Assembly: GCF_034259325.1 (NCBI RefSeq)
Contig: NZ_JAXIVS010000006.1
Location: forward strand, 248,001-312,000
Origin: Hyalangium ruber
GTDB taxonomy: Bacteria; Myxococcota; Myxococcia; Myxococcales; Myxococcaceae
DNA length: 64,000 nucleotides
Direction of reading: 5' to 3'
The first letter of the stretch is position 1; every line of letters starts with the position of its first letter. Made by a program: the position numbers and the translations under genes. This document shows, piece by piece, positions 33,742 through 46,126 of this stretch. The notes under the pieces are model-generated. The model saw only the letters and a program-made list of their open reading frames with translations, searched no databases and was not told the DNA's origin.

Positions 33742-33849
33742 GCCCCCTGGGCCTGCCTCCCCGCTCTCCAAGCTGTCGCTCCCCGTGGTTGACCCTATGG
33801 AGCCGCGATCGCTAGGCTCCAGGGCCAAACCCCGAGACACTCGAATCTC

Positions 33850-36315
33850 GTGACGACCACTCAACCGAAGCGGCAGCCCATCCCATTTGGGAAGTACCTT
33901 CTTCTGGACCGCATCAACATCGGCGGCATGGCCGAGGTGTGGCGAGGGAAGGCCTTTGGCGCGGGAGGATTCGAGCGACTCGTCGCCATCAAGCGGATTC
34001 TCCCGAACATCGCCGAGGATGAAGAGTTCATCACGATGTTCATCGATGAGGCGAAGATCAGCGTCCAGCTGACCCACGCCAACATCGCGCAGATCTACGA
34101 GCTGGGGCAGATCGCCAGCAGCTACTTCATCGCGATGGAGTACATCCCCGGCAAGGACATGCGGGCGATCTTCGACCGCTGCCGGAAGAAGGGTGAGCCC
34201 GCGCCCATTCCGCTGGTGGCCTACTGCGTCTCGAAGATGTGCGAAGGCCTGGACTACGCCCACCGCAAGAAGAACGGCATGGGCCAGGACATGAACATCG
34301 TCCACCGTGACATCTCGCCGCAGAACATCCTCGTGTCCTACGAGGGCGAGGTGAAGGTCATCGACTTCGGTATCGCCAAGGCGGCCGGAAAGGCGACGAA
34401 GACGCAGGCGGGCATCCTCAAGGGCAAGTTCGGCTACATGAGCCCGGAGCAGATCCGCGGCCTGCCGCTGGACCGGCGCTCGGACGTGTTCGCCATCGGC
34501 GTGTGTCTCTACGAGATGCTCACGGGCGAGCGGCTCTTCGTGGGCGACAGCGACTTCTCGGTGCTGGAGAAGGTGCGCAAGGCGGAGGTGGCGCCGCCGT
34601 CCACGTACAACCGCAAGATTCCGGAGAACCTGGAGAAGATCGTCCTCAAGGCGCTCGCGCGCGACGTGGACGAGCGCTACCAGTACGCCAGCGAGCTGGG
34701 CGATGACTTGCAGCGCTTCCTCATCACCAGCGAGACGATCTTCGGCCGCAAGGACCTCATGCAGTACATGAAGTCCACGTTCGCCGAGGACGTGGAGCGT
34801 GAGAAGCAGCGGCTGGCGGAGTACGCCGGCATCAAGCCTCCGGACGGCATGCTGTCGGCCATCGAGGCGGGCTTCAGCGGCTCCTCGCCGACGCTGCCTC
34901 CTGTGAGCGCGCCGCCGGTCATGCCGGTGGAGCCTCCTCGGCCCGCCGTCCAGCCGGTGACGGTGGGCGGAGACCTGCGTCGCACTCCTTCGCTCACCGC
35001 GCTGCCCAAGCTGACGGCCGCCGCGGCCGCGCCTCCGCCCAAGGATGACGAGGGCGTGGCGACGATGCTGGTGGACTCCAGCGAGTACTTCAACGACTCG
35101 GACGAGCCCACCACCCAGCCGGGCGTAGGCCGCAAGGTGACGCCGCTGGAGTCGCAGTCCGTGGGCCTGGACGAGGGCGAGCCCCCGGTGACGGGGAAGA
35201 CGGCCGTCATCGGCCCGCCGCAGTCGGTACCCCCGCGCGCGTCGCTGTCGAACATCCCCGTGGTGACGCCCTCGCCCAACGTGCAGGTGCGCCCCTCGGT
35301 GTTCGCCATGCCCGCGGTGCAGCCGGCGGGTGAGCTGCCGCCCGTCGTCCGCCCGGGCCCGGGTGCCCGGCCGCCGGGAGATGGGTTGCCCCGCATCGCC
35401 CGTCCGGAAGGTCCTCACGGAGGCCCGCCGGTGCTGGGCCAGGCCGGACCGGGAGGAACGCCCCGGCCCGCGCCCCCGCCTGCTCGGCCGCAGCATGTCG
35501 AGGCGCAGCCGCCCGGGGTGCCGCCGCCGGCCGCGGGGCCCAACAAGACGGTGCTCTTCGCGGGCATCGGCGGGGTGGTGTTCCTGGTGCTGGTCGTGCT
35601 GGGCATCTTCCTGCTGCGCTCGCCCTCCGTGGGCTTCGTCATGGTGGAGCTGCCCCAGGAGGTGCGCTCCAGCGCACAGGTGACGCTCAACGCCGAGGCC
35701 TTCCCGGTCTCCAACGGCATGGTGCTGCAGCAGATGCCCTCGGGGCCGGTGATCGTGATGGTCAACGCGGAGGGCTTCAAGCCCTTCACGCAAACCATCA
35801 TCGTCCAGGATGGCAACCAGGTGGCCACGGTGCGGCCGGCGATGGAGCCGCTGCTGCGGACGATGTCGCTGGTGCTCTCCACGGATCCGCAGGACGCCGA
35901 GGTGAAGGTAAACGGCAAGGTGGTCCGGGCGCAGGGTGGACGGGACGTGTTCGTCAAGGACATCCCCGCCACGGCGGAGTCGGAGGTGGTGGTGAGCGCT
36001 CCGGGCTTCCGGCCCTTCCAGCAGAAGTTCCCCACGCCCACGGGCGGCGAGCCGCTGCAGGTGTCGGCGAAGCTGGAGGCGGCGGAGGTGGCGGTGCGGG
36101 TGGAGTCCGAGCCCGCGGGTGCCACCATCCTCGCCCGGGGGCAGGAGCTGGGGGCGGTCACCCCGGCGGTGGTGAAGCTGCCGCCCGGCGTCAAGCAGGT
36201 GACGCTGAAGATGAAGTGCTTCGAGGATGCCGAGCTGCCCGTGAACCCCTCCACGTCCGGAGAGTCCCCGGCGTTGGTGAAGGGTTCCTTGAAGAAGCAG
36301 CCCGGCTGCAAGTAG
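33850..36315 (+). CDS. Ser/Thr protein kinase with transmembrane helix and PEGA domains
   Basis: An 821-residue protein with GTG start. The kinase domain (about 14-290) has KYLLLDRINIGGMAEVW as glycine loop, Lys48 in VAIKRI, HRD at 152-154 in VHRDISPQN and Asp172 in IDFGIAK. The activation segment GKFGYMSPEQIRG is also intact. A long Pro-rich cytoplasmic linker (about 330-560) precedes a transmembrane helix (about 568-590). The extracytoplasmic region carries at least two PEGA-like beta modules (LSTDPQDAEVKVNGKVV, VESEPAGATILARGQEL). PEGA kinases are typical of myxobacteria and may sense the cell envelope. The AAA+ gene follows after a hairpin and may be a partner. Confidence 0.95.
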   Translation: MTTTQPKRQPIPFGKYLLLDRINIGGMAEVWRGKAFGAGGFERLVAIKRILPNIAEDEEFITMFIDEAKISVQLTHANIAQIYELGQIASSYFIAMEYIPGKDMRAIFDRCRKKGEPAPIPLVAYCVSKMCEGLDYAHRKKNGMGQDMNIVHRDISPQNILVSYEGEVKVIDFGIAKAAGKATKTQAGILKGKFGYMSPEQIRGLPLDRRSDVFAIGVCLYEMLTGERLFVGDSDFSVLEKVRKAEVAPPSTYNRKIPENLEKIVLKALARDVDERYQYASELGDDLQRFLITSETIFGRKDLMQYMKSTFAEDVEREKQRLAEYAGIKPPDGMLSAIEAGFSGSSPTLPPVSAPPVMPVEPPRPAVQPVTVGGDLRRTPSLTALPKLTAAAAAPPPKDDEGVATMLVDSSEYFNDSDEPTTQPGVGRKVTPLESQSVGLDEGEPPVTGKTAVIGPPQSVPPRASLSNIPVVTPSPNVQVRPSVFAMPAVQPAGELPPVVRPGPGARPPGDGLPRIARPEGPHGGPPVLGQAGPGGTPRPAPPPARPQHVEAQPPGVPPPAAGPNKTVLFAGIGGVVFLVLVVLGIFLLRSPSVGFVMVELPQEVRSSAQVTLNAEAFPVSNGMVLQQMPSGPVIVMVNAEGFKPFTQTIIVQDGNQVATVRPAMEPLLRTMSLVLSTDPQDAEVKVNGKVVRAQGGRDVFVKDIPATAESEVVVSAPGFRPFQQKFPTPTGGEPLQVSAKLEAAEVAVRVESEPAGATILARGQELGAVTPAVVKLPPGVKQVTLKMKCFEDAELPVNPSTSGESPALVKGSLKKQPGCK

Positions 36316-36322
36316 CCGAGAC

Positions 36323-36341
36323 TGCCCGAGCTGCTCGGGCA
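36323..36341 (+). other. Hairpin between PEGA kinase and AAA+ gene
   Basis: A perfect 8-bp stem (TGCCCGAG / CTCGGGCA) with a 3-nt loop, 7 bp after the kinase stop and 38 bp before the AAA+ start. No T-tract follows. It may be an attenuator or an mRNA-stability element separating the two genes. Confidence 0.4.
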
Positions 36342-36379
36342 AGGGGGCCCCTGCGAGAGGGGCGGAGGGACGTGCGTCC

Positions 36380-38137
36380 GTGACGACCAAAACGCGCAAG
36401 GGCAACAAGTCGGATCCGCTCTCGGATCTGCCTCGCTGGGCGCAGAAGCTGGCCCAGAAGTACTACACGAAGACGGTCAGCACCTTCCTGCTGTACGGGG
36501 CGGTGCGGGACTTGCAGCCCATCACCGTGGAGGATGGCACCCGGGGCTACGGGACGCTGAAGACGTTCCTGGCCGAGGAGCTGTTCGGCGGGCGGGACCA
36601 CGTCATCTTCTACGACCGGTCCTCGGGCATCCGCGCCTCGGCGCCGGAGACGCAGAAGGACCTGCAGCGGGCGATGACGGGCTACGACGCGCTCTACGGC
36701 ACGGACTACGCCAAGAGCCTGCCGAGGGACCCAGGTCGGGCGCTCCAGATTCTGGAGAACTTCCTGCGGCTGCGGCTGAGCGAGGGCAAGTCGATGGCGC
36801 TGGTCATCGACTTCGCGGAGACGCTGGTGCCGGGCGGAGAGATGAGCCACCTGTCGGCGGAGGACCGCTTCGTGGTGGCCACGCTGGACAAGTGGGCGCA
36901 CGACCCGCAGTTCCTGTCGAACGACATCTCCGTGGTGCTGCTGGCGGAGAACCTGGCGGACATCTCGCCGCGCATCGCGCGTAACCCGTACGTGGCGCCC
37001 ATCGAGCTGCCGCTGCCGACCGAGGAAGAGCGGTTGGACTACGTGCGCTTCAAGCTGGAGGGCAAGCGGCTGCAGTCGGTGTCGGACGTGTCGCTGGCGG
37101 CGCTGGCGAAGATGACGGCGGGCCTGTCGCGCATCAACCTGGACCGGGTGCTGACCGAGGCGCTCGAGCGCGACGTGCGGATTACGACGGAGCTGCTCAA
37201 GGAGAAGAAGAAGGAGCTCATCCAGGCGGAGTGCCACGGCTTGTTGGAGTTCATCGAGCCGGTCCACAACCTGGACGCGGTGGCGGGGCACGCGAAGGCG
37301 AAGGAGATGCTGCGGCACGCGGCCAACGCGCTGAAGAAAGGCCACAACGAGGTGATGCCGATGGGCTACCTCATCAGTGGGCCGGTGGGCACGGGCAAGA
37401 CGTTCATGGTGACGAGCTTCGCCGGAGAGATTGGGATTCCGGCGGTGAAGTTCCTGAACTTCCGCAGCCAGTGGCAGGGCGTGACGGAGTCGAACCTGGA
37501 GCGCATCTTCACGCTGCTCAAGGCGCTGTGGCCGGTGGCGGTGATGGTGGACGAGGCGGACACGTTCCTGGGGAACCGGGACTCGGGAGGCGACTCGGGG
37601 ACGAGCAGCCGCGTGTTCGGCACGATTGCCTCCTTCATGGGCAACACGCAGTACCGCGGGAAGATCGTCTGGTTCCTGATGACGGCGCGGCCGGACCTGC
37701 TGCCCATCGACCTGAAGCGGCAGGGACGTGCGGAGGAGCACCTGGCGCTCTTCTATCCGCAGACGGACGAGGAGCGGAACCACCTCTTCAAGGTGATGCA
37801 GAAGAAGACGGGCGTGGAGGTGGACGTGCCGTCGTTCGCGGAGCTGATGCCGGATGCTTCGCGCAACTTCAGCGGCGCGGACATCGAAGCGGTGATGGTG
37901 CGCTCGAAGTTCCGCGCACTGGCGGACGGGCGCGACAAGGTGACGGTGGAGGACCTGAAGGCGGTGCTCGCCGACTTCCTGCCGCCGAGCTACCCGCTGG
38001 AGATTGAACTGCAGAACCTGGTGGCGGTGCAGGAATGCACGAGCAAGGAACTGCTGCCGCAGCAGTTCCGGGACATGGACCGCGACGCCATCACCCGGCG
38101 GGTGCGCGAGCTGAAGATGCTGCTCGAGGAGCAGTGA
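36380..38137 (+). CDS. Tandem AAA+ ATPase with degenerate first domain
   Basis: A 585-residue protein, GTG start with GGAGGGA upstream. The N-terminal part (about 20-290) has AAA-like strands (LVIDFAETLVPGG, SVVLLAENLADISPRIARNP, ASL-like EERLDYVRFKLEG) but no Walker A, so it appears inactive. The C-terminal domain (about 300-520) is canonical: GPVGTGKT at 334-341, Walker B VMVDEADTF with Asp391/Glu392, sensor 1 in FLMTARPDLLP and the sensor-2 helix NFSGADIEAVMVRS. This resembles CDC48-type tandem ATPases with one live ring. Role unknown; it is downstream of the PEGA kinase. Confidence 0.9.
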   Translation: MTTKTRKGNKSDPLSDLPRWAQKLAQKYYTKTVSTFLLYGAVRDLQPITVEDGTRGYGTLKTFLAEELFGGRDHVIFYDRSSGIRASAPETQKDLQRAMTGYDALYGTDYAKSLPRDPGRALQILENFLRLRLSEGKSMALVIDFAETLVPGGEMSHLSAEDRFVVATLDKWAHDPQFLSNDISVVLLAENLADISPRIARNPYVAPIELPLPTEEERLDYVRFKLEGKRLQSVSDVSLAALAKMTAGLSRINLDRVLTEALERDVRITTELLKEKKKELIQAECHGLLEFIEPVHNLDAVAGHAKAKEMLRHAANALKKGHNEVMPMGYLISGPVGTGKTFMVTSFAGEIGIPAVKFLNFRSQWQGVTESNLERIFTLLKALWPVAVMVDEADTFLGNRDSGGDSGTSSRVFGTIASFMGNTQYRGKIVWFLMTARPDLLPIDLKRQGRAEEHLALFYPQTDEERNHLFKVMQKKTGVEVDVPSFAELMPDASRNFSGADIEAVMVRSKFRALADGRDKVTVEDLKAVLADFLPPSYPLEIELQNLVAVQECTSKELLPQQFRDMDRDAITRRVRELKMLLEEQ

Positions 38138-38219
38138 GCATTAGCTAAATAGGGGGGTGCCCATGCTTTTAGGGAGGAACCCTTCAACAGCAAACTGGCT
38201 GCAGTGTGCCGGAAACTCT

Positions 38220-38247
38220 GAACGCACAGTAACTGGAATGTGCGTTC
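38220..38247. terminator. Inverted repeat at island edge, possible terminator
   Basis: A perfect 9-bp stem GAACGCACA / TGTGCGTTC around a 10-nt loop in the 177-bp gap between the AAA+ gene and the minus-strand DprA-like gene. It has no strong T-run in either direction. It could terminate convergent transcripts or mark the island junction. Confidence 0.4.
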
Positions 38248-38314
38248 CGGAGGCGGGATGCCTATTGCCTTACGAAGGTAAACCGTCTTAGCAGGATCCC
38301 TGCCGAAGATGGCC

Positions 38315-39655
38315 TCAGTGAGGCAATCGTTCCAGCGCGTATTGTGGTGGACTTCCCTTCCTCGCGAGGCGGTGCTGCTCGCATGCTTTCTCAAGCCATC
38401 TGCGCGCCTGCACGCATTCAATGGCGAAGTACTCCGCGACTTGCTGCTCAGAGCGGGGTTCTGTCTCTATAAACGGCGTGAGTTGTGCGAGAAAGAACTC
38501 GAATAGATCGTCCGCAGATCTACTCCACGCGTGGCCTGTGGCTGATTGGGGCTCGGACGTAATCTCCTCAGGGGGCTTCTCAAGGGGAGGCTCCAGTGGA
38601 GACGGAAGATCATGCTCGGACCGGTCGGCTTCGGTGGAACTTGGGGCTAGCGTACCGAAGAGTAGCAGGTTGGATGGCTCAATCTTTGTTGTGGAAGCCG
38701 TGCGCTTGGTAGCTTTGCGAGTAAGAAGAGTGCGGAGCGAATTTCGCTGAGCCAATTCCTCCTCCGTCAGCGGGGAGAGTCCGAGGTCCGCCAATTTATG
38801 ATTGCCTTCGCGGACGTTATTCCCGACTCGGACGGAGGCAGGAACCCATCCATGCTTGTGATTCTCGACCGCACCTGACCATGTTCCCCCCTTGGTATCC
38901 GAATCAACCACTACGGCTGCCAGCGACAAGGCATATAGGTATTTGTTGCGATCCATCGCGTGCGCAACGGTGAACGGAGCCTCGGGGCTGAACGGCGAGA
39001 CCAAAGCAAGCGTACCTTTCATGAGTTCCTGTCGGTTCCTCTTAGAGAGGATCGCTTTGCCGAGGCCATCTGATAAGACGCCAACAACTCTTCCCCCTGC
39101 TTCGAGCGCTCCAGACATTGCTTCTCTATCGACACCGCGAGCGTCCCCAGATACGACTGCAAGCCCTTCCTCCGCGCAGGCTGCTCCGAGCGTACGCGCG
39201 AACCTAAGGCCCGATGGTGTCGCATCTCTGGAACCAACCACGCAAACAGCGTCCCTACCTAAGAGTTCGGTATTCCCAGCGAAAAATAGGATAGGAGGGG
39301 CCAAGCTTTTAAGGATGGTGCGTAGCCGTACTGGATAGGCAGAATCGCTGCGGCCGAGCACACCGATACCTGACTGGCTCCAGCGTTCTGTTGCCAGCGC
39401 CAAAGCTGCGCCTCGGCGAAGAAGGCGATTGAGTCGCTCCTGCGCTATGAAGTCAGGGGACAGTCCTTCGGGAACGTTCGACAGGAGATCTGCTGGACGC
39501 AGGCTGCGGGCGAGCAATTCCTTTGCGAGCCGATTGTATTCAATCAGCGCGAGCGGCCGGTTGGACTCATCTTTATTGCCAGGGAAGTGCCCACAGAGCA
39601 GGAGTGTCACTTGCGTGTCAGGTGAAAGTAAGTCGTGTGGTGCCATCATCTTCAC
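38315..39655 (-). CDS. DprA/Smf-like DNA-processing protein
   Basis: A 446-residue protein. The Rossmann-like DprA core lies at about 110-290: PPILFFAGNTELLGRDAVCVVGSRDATPSG, then LAVVSGDARGVDREAMSGALEAGGRVVGVLSDGL, the ssDNA/nucleotide-binding signature (VVGSR and SGxARGxD). Later ALSLAAVVVDSDTKGGTWSGAVEN corresponds to the family's final strand. A linker with low-complexity Glu/Pro content leads to a possible winged-helix end (SEQQVAEYFAIECVQARRWLEKA). It is longer than housekeeping DprA (about 300-370). The start overlaps the helicase stop by 4 bp (ATGA), so it is translated second. Lower GC than flanking genes points to acquisition. DprA in general loads RecA on incoming ssDNA; here a defence or plasmid-related role is possible. 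Confidence 0.85.
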   Translation of the reverse strand: MKMMAPHDLLSPDTQVTLLLCGHFPGNKDESNRPLALIEYNRLAKELLARSLRPADLLSNVPEGLSPDFIAQERLNRLLRRGAALALATERWSQSGIGVLGRSDSAYPVRLRTILKSLAPPILFFAGNTELLGRDAVCVVGSRDATPSGLRFARTLGAACAEEGLAVVSGDARGVDREAMSGALEAGGRVVGVLSDGLGKAILSKRNRQELMKGTLALVSPFSPEAPFTVAHAMDRNKYLYALSLAAVVVDSDTKGGTWSGAVENHKHGWVPASVRVGNNVREGNHKLADLGLSPLTEEELAQRNSLRTLLTRKATKRTASTTKIEPSNLLLFGTLAPSSTEADRSEHDLPSPLEPPLEKPPEEITSEPQSATGHAWSRSADDLFEFFLAQLTPFIETEPRSEQQVAEYFAIECVQARRWLEKACEQHRLARKGSPPQYALERLPH

Positions 39656-41766
39656 CCCGAGGATGCCGAAGCCAGGGAGAGCGCCAACGGATAGACTGCT
39701 TTAACCTCGGCTTGTCGTAGCAGCGCCCCGATTACGGTCATTGACCAGCGCGAGTCCACAACGTCGTCGATCAGTAGTACAGGGCCTGGATGTACTAGGC
39801 CGGCCGTGACCGCGAATGCGCCGTCCAAGTTATGTGCCTGTTGCCATGCGTTCATCATGAGGCGCTGACGTTCTGTTTCCTCCACCTTGGAGACTGCACC
39901 AATAAAGGGCAGGCCCAGCTTTGCGGCGAGCCGTCTCGCAAAATCTGGCACGAGGCGAGGACTTCGAAGTGACGGAACACAGGTAACCCAGGTTGGAGAT
40001 GGATTGGGCCGCCAACGGTCCCGCACCATCTCAGCGCAGGCCACCACGAGCTCGTCGCGAAAACGGCCTTTCTCCTTGTCCTCCCGTACGAGTTTCGCCC
40101 AGCCCATATCGCCCCAGAGAGATAGGGCGCGGCCCTGTTCATTCTGCCGATCTAGGGGAATGTTTCCACGCCAGTTGTACTTGGGGAACGCACCTGTCTG
40201 CCACCTCTGGCGAGGTTTGATAAAAACTTCGCTGCGGCGCTCGAACGCAATAGCGGCATTAACCGTCGACGGGTGATAGCCGAGAGGAACAACAGGCTGG
40301 CCAAGACAAGTGGCGCAACGTCCACACTGTTGGGCATTTGGATCATCTAAGGCTTGCTCAAGGAATTCCATGAGGCAGGATTTCGAGTCCATGTACTCCT
40401 GCATCTGCTGCCATTCCTCCTGCCGGTGCTCCGTAAGCCGCAAGATACGTTCGCGATCCACCTGATACGGGTTTGGGGTTCGGACCCAGCGGCTTCCGTC
40501 ACGGACGATGGGAGCCGCGTCGGCGGCTGCGAGGAGCTTGAGCACTTTCTCAAGCTGGCCCATACGGAGATTGACCTCGCGCATCAACTCCGGGACGCTA
40601 AGCCCAGTCTCTGCCTCCTCTAGCGCAGCAAGGATTGCGTGGACCTGCGCTTCCGGTGGGAATGCATTAGATATGAAGTGCTGGTTGATCTCATCATCTT
40701 CCGCACCGCTAAGCAGCACGCCAAAGGCTACCGCAATTGCGCGCCCAGCGCGGCCGACCTGCTGGTAGTAATGAACAACCGATTGAGGCGACTGAAAGTG
40801 GATGACGAAGCCCAAATCAGGTTTGTCAAAGCCCATGCCAAGTGCGCTGGTGGCAACCAGCGCCTTAAGGTCATTGTTCAGAAGCTTGGCTTCAAGATCA
40901 GTTCGGAGGCTAGGAGAGTTCTCTTCCTCGGCATTACCATCGATCCGGCTGTGGTAGGCGGCTGCGGAGATTCCCTGCTGCGTGAGCCAATCAGCGACTC
41001 GGTCAGCATCTCGGACTGTCAGTGTGTAGATAATGCCGCTTCCGGGGAGCTGGGGCAGGTTATTGGCAAGCCAAGCAAGGCGGGAGGCTCGATCCGGGAG
41101 GGAGATATTCTGAAGCCTGAGACTGGGTCGTGCGAGCGGTCCGCGCTGTAATATGGTTGTAGGCCCGAGTTGACCCAAAACGTCCTCGACGACGCGGTCG
41201 TTAGCGGTCGCGGTGGTGGCGAGGACAGCGACATTCTCCGGTAATTTTTGCAGAATTCGGTTGATGCGCTGGTAATCCGGTCGGAAGTCGTGGCCCCAGT
41301 CAGAGATACAGTGCGCTTCGTCCACCACAAAAAACTCAATCCGCTCGGCAATCGGCAACAAGCACTCTTGAAGGAAATCGTCGTTCGAGAGCCGCTCAGG
41401 GGAAACCAGCAGCAGGTCCACCATGTTTTTGCGGATCCTCTGCTTGACCTCGGTCCACTCGTCTCGGTTCGACGTGTTGATCGTCTCGGCCTTGAGGCCG
41501 AGTCTCCGTGCTGCGTCTAGTTGGTTCCGCATCAGTGCCAGCAGCGGAGAGATGATCAGCGTGGGCCCAGCGCCCTGATTGCGGAGCAGTCTAGTGGTGA
41601 GAAAGTACACCATGCTCTTGCCCCAGCCGGTGCGCTGAACGAGCAGCACTCGGTTCCGGTTTTGCACGAGCGCTTGGATTGCGTCCCACTGCCCTTCGTG
41701 GAATTTGTCGGCCGCACCACCTGATGCCGCCCGCAGCCACTCCAACGCTTCCTTTTCCGTCACCAT
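39652..41766 (-). CDS. RecQ-type DNA helicase fused to ComF-like phosphoribosyltransferase domain
   Basis: A 704-residue protein. RecQ-like SF2 helicase motifs run in order: I RTGWGKS, Ia SPLLALMRNQL, II VDEAHCISDWGHDFRPDY, III ATTATAN, then VATSALGMGFDKPD and VI YYQQVGRAGRA. A Zn-binding Cys cluster (CLMEF...CGRCATCLG) follows at about 463-488. The C-terminal about 200 residues are not a normal RQC/HRDC: they read WVTCVPSLRSPRLVPDFARRL, then NAWQQAHNLDGAF and PGPVLLIDDVVDSRWSM, the ComF PRPP-binding signature. The start has AAGGGAGA 5 nt upstream. Coupled to the DprA-like gene by an ATGA overlap. Ancestral GC is not matched, so it was probably acquired horizontally. Confidence 0.9.
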   Translation of the reverse strand: MVTEKEALEWLRAASGGAADKFHEGQWDAIQALVQNRNRVLLVQRTGWGKSMVYFLTTRLLRNQGAGPTLIISPLLALMRNQLDAARRLGLKAETINTSNRDEWTEVKQRIRKNMVDLLLVSPERLSNDDFLQECLLPIAERIEFFVVDEAHCISDWGHDFRPDYQRINRILQKLPENVAVLATTATANDRVVEDVLGQLGPTTILQRGPLARPSLRLQNISLPDRASRLAWLANNLPQLPGSGIIYTLTVRDADRVADWLTQQGISAAAYHSRIDGNAEEENSPSLRTDLEAKLLNNDLKALVATSALGMGFDKPDLGFVIHFQSPQSVVHYYQQVGRAGRAIAVAFGVLLSGAEDDEINQHFISNAFPPEAQVHAILAALEEAETGLSVPELMREVNLRMGQLEKVLKLLAAADAAPIVRDGSRWVRTPNPYQVDRERILRLTEHRQEEWQQMQEYMDSKSCLMEFLEQALDDPNAQQCGRCATCLGQPVVPLGYHPSTVNAAIAFERRSEVFIKPRQRWQTGAFPKYNWRGNIPLDRQNEQGRALSLWGDMGWAKLVREDKEKGRFRDELVVACAEMVRDRWRPNPSPTWVTCVPSLRSPRLVPDFARRLAAKLGLPFIGAVSKVEETERQRLMMNAWQQAHNLDGAFAVTAGLVHPGPVLLIDDVVDSRWSMTVIGALLRQAEVKAVYPLALSLASASSG

Positions 41767-42359
41767 TAGAATCTCCCTTAGGAGCAGCCAAGGACGCCGA
41801 TACTTGCCACCTTGCCAGGTAGGATCAACGCCGAAGTCGTTCCATCAGGTTCCCATATTGGCAGGGCGCTAAATCGCAAAGAGGGCAGGTGCTCAAGCGC
41901 TCGTAGGTGCATTTGCCCAGTGCCCGGATTTACTAGAGTTCGCAGCTGGCGGACTTCACGTTAAAAGCCAGTCCCAGTGAGGGGATTCGCAACAGTCAAC
42001 GTAACGGGAGAACTCCGATGCGGCACAAGCCGCAGGCTGAAATACAACCTGCTGGCCGCGATGGGAGCGTCCCTGTCAACCTCGTGGTCACTGGCGCCAA
42101 TAAGAACGGCTTCAATTTGGTGCAGCAAACCTTTGAACTTAGTGCCGGTTCAGAGGCCGAACCCCACGAAAGCTCGACTCAGCAACTATACCTAGATCAG
42201 GCTACGACTACAGCAAGGTGTGCAGGTGGGGCAGCCCAGTCGGCTTGAGCCAGCACGCATGTGCGCCCGTGTCTCCCTGTCCGTCCCAAGAAGGGCTGCC
42301 GCAAGAATGCGCGCCGAGTGGAGCAGCCGAACATGCTCCTACATCGATTCTTCGCCTTG
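41767..42359. other. Gene-poor, lower-GC flank of the helicase/DprA island
   Basis: This 593-bp stretch separates the helicase start from the C-terminus of the giant hybrid kinase on the same strand. It holds the presumed promoter of the helicase operon (none could be fixed with confidence) and a GGCAAG direct repeat near 41802-41816. A small hairpin TGCGGC-ACAA-GCCGCA (42019-42034) and one possible small plus-strand gene, listed separately, also lie here. No integrase, tRNA end or insertion-sequence inverted repeat was recognised. Confidence 0.6.
42018..42248 (+). CDS. Possible small protein in the island flank
   Basis: A 76-residue frame beginning at ATG with GGGAGA upstream. The sequence (start MRHKPQAEIQPAGRDG) has no recognised domain, signal or membrane segment and is moderately polar. 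The GC profile is that of the surrounding island. It runs opposite to the helicase operon. It may be a real small gene or chance; coding statistics were not computed. Confidence 0.3.
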   Translation: MRHKPQAEIQPAGRDGSVPVNLVVTGANKNGFNLVQQTFELSAGSEAEPHESSTQQLYLDQATTTARCAGGAAQSA

Positions 42360-46010
<3,651 letters not shown>

Positions 46011-46126
46011 CCTATCCCGCAGGTAGAGCACACCTGGGGGGCTTTACACAACTGATTAGGTAGTCCGGGAGCGCGAGGTTATCCGGGCCTGGGCCTTGGG
46101 CAGGCCTTCGGGGAGCAGGCGGGGAC

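Noticed and set aside
32935-36408. 1157-codon minus-strand frame
   Set aside because: Shadow of the ABC-unit membrane gene and the PEGA kinase; codon pattern mirrors the kinase.
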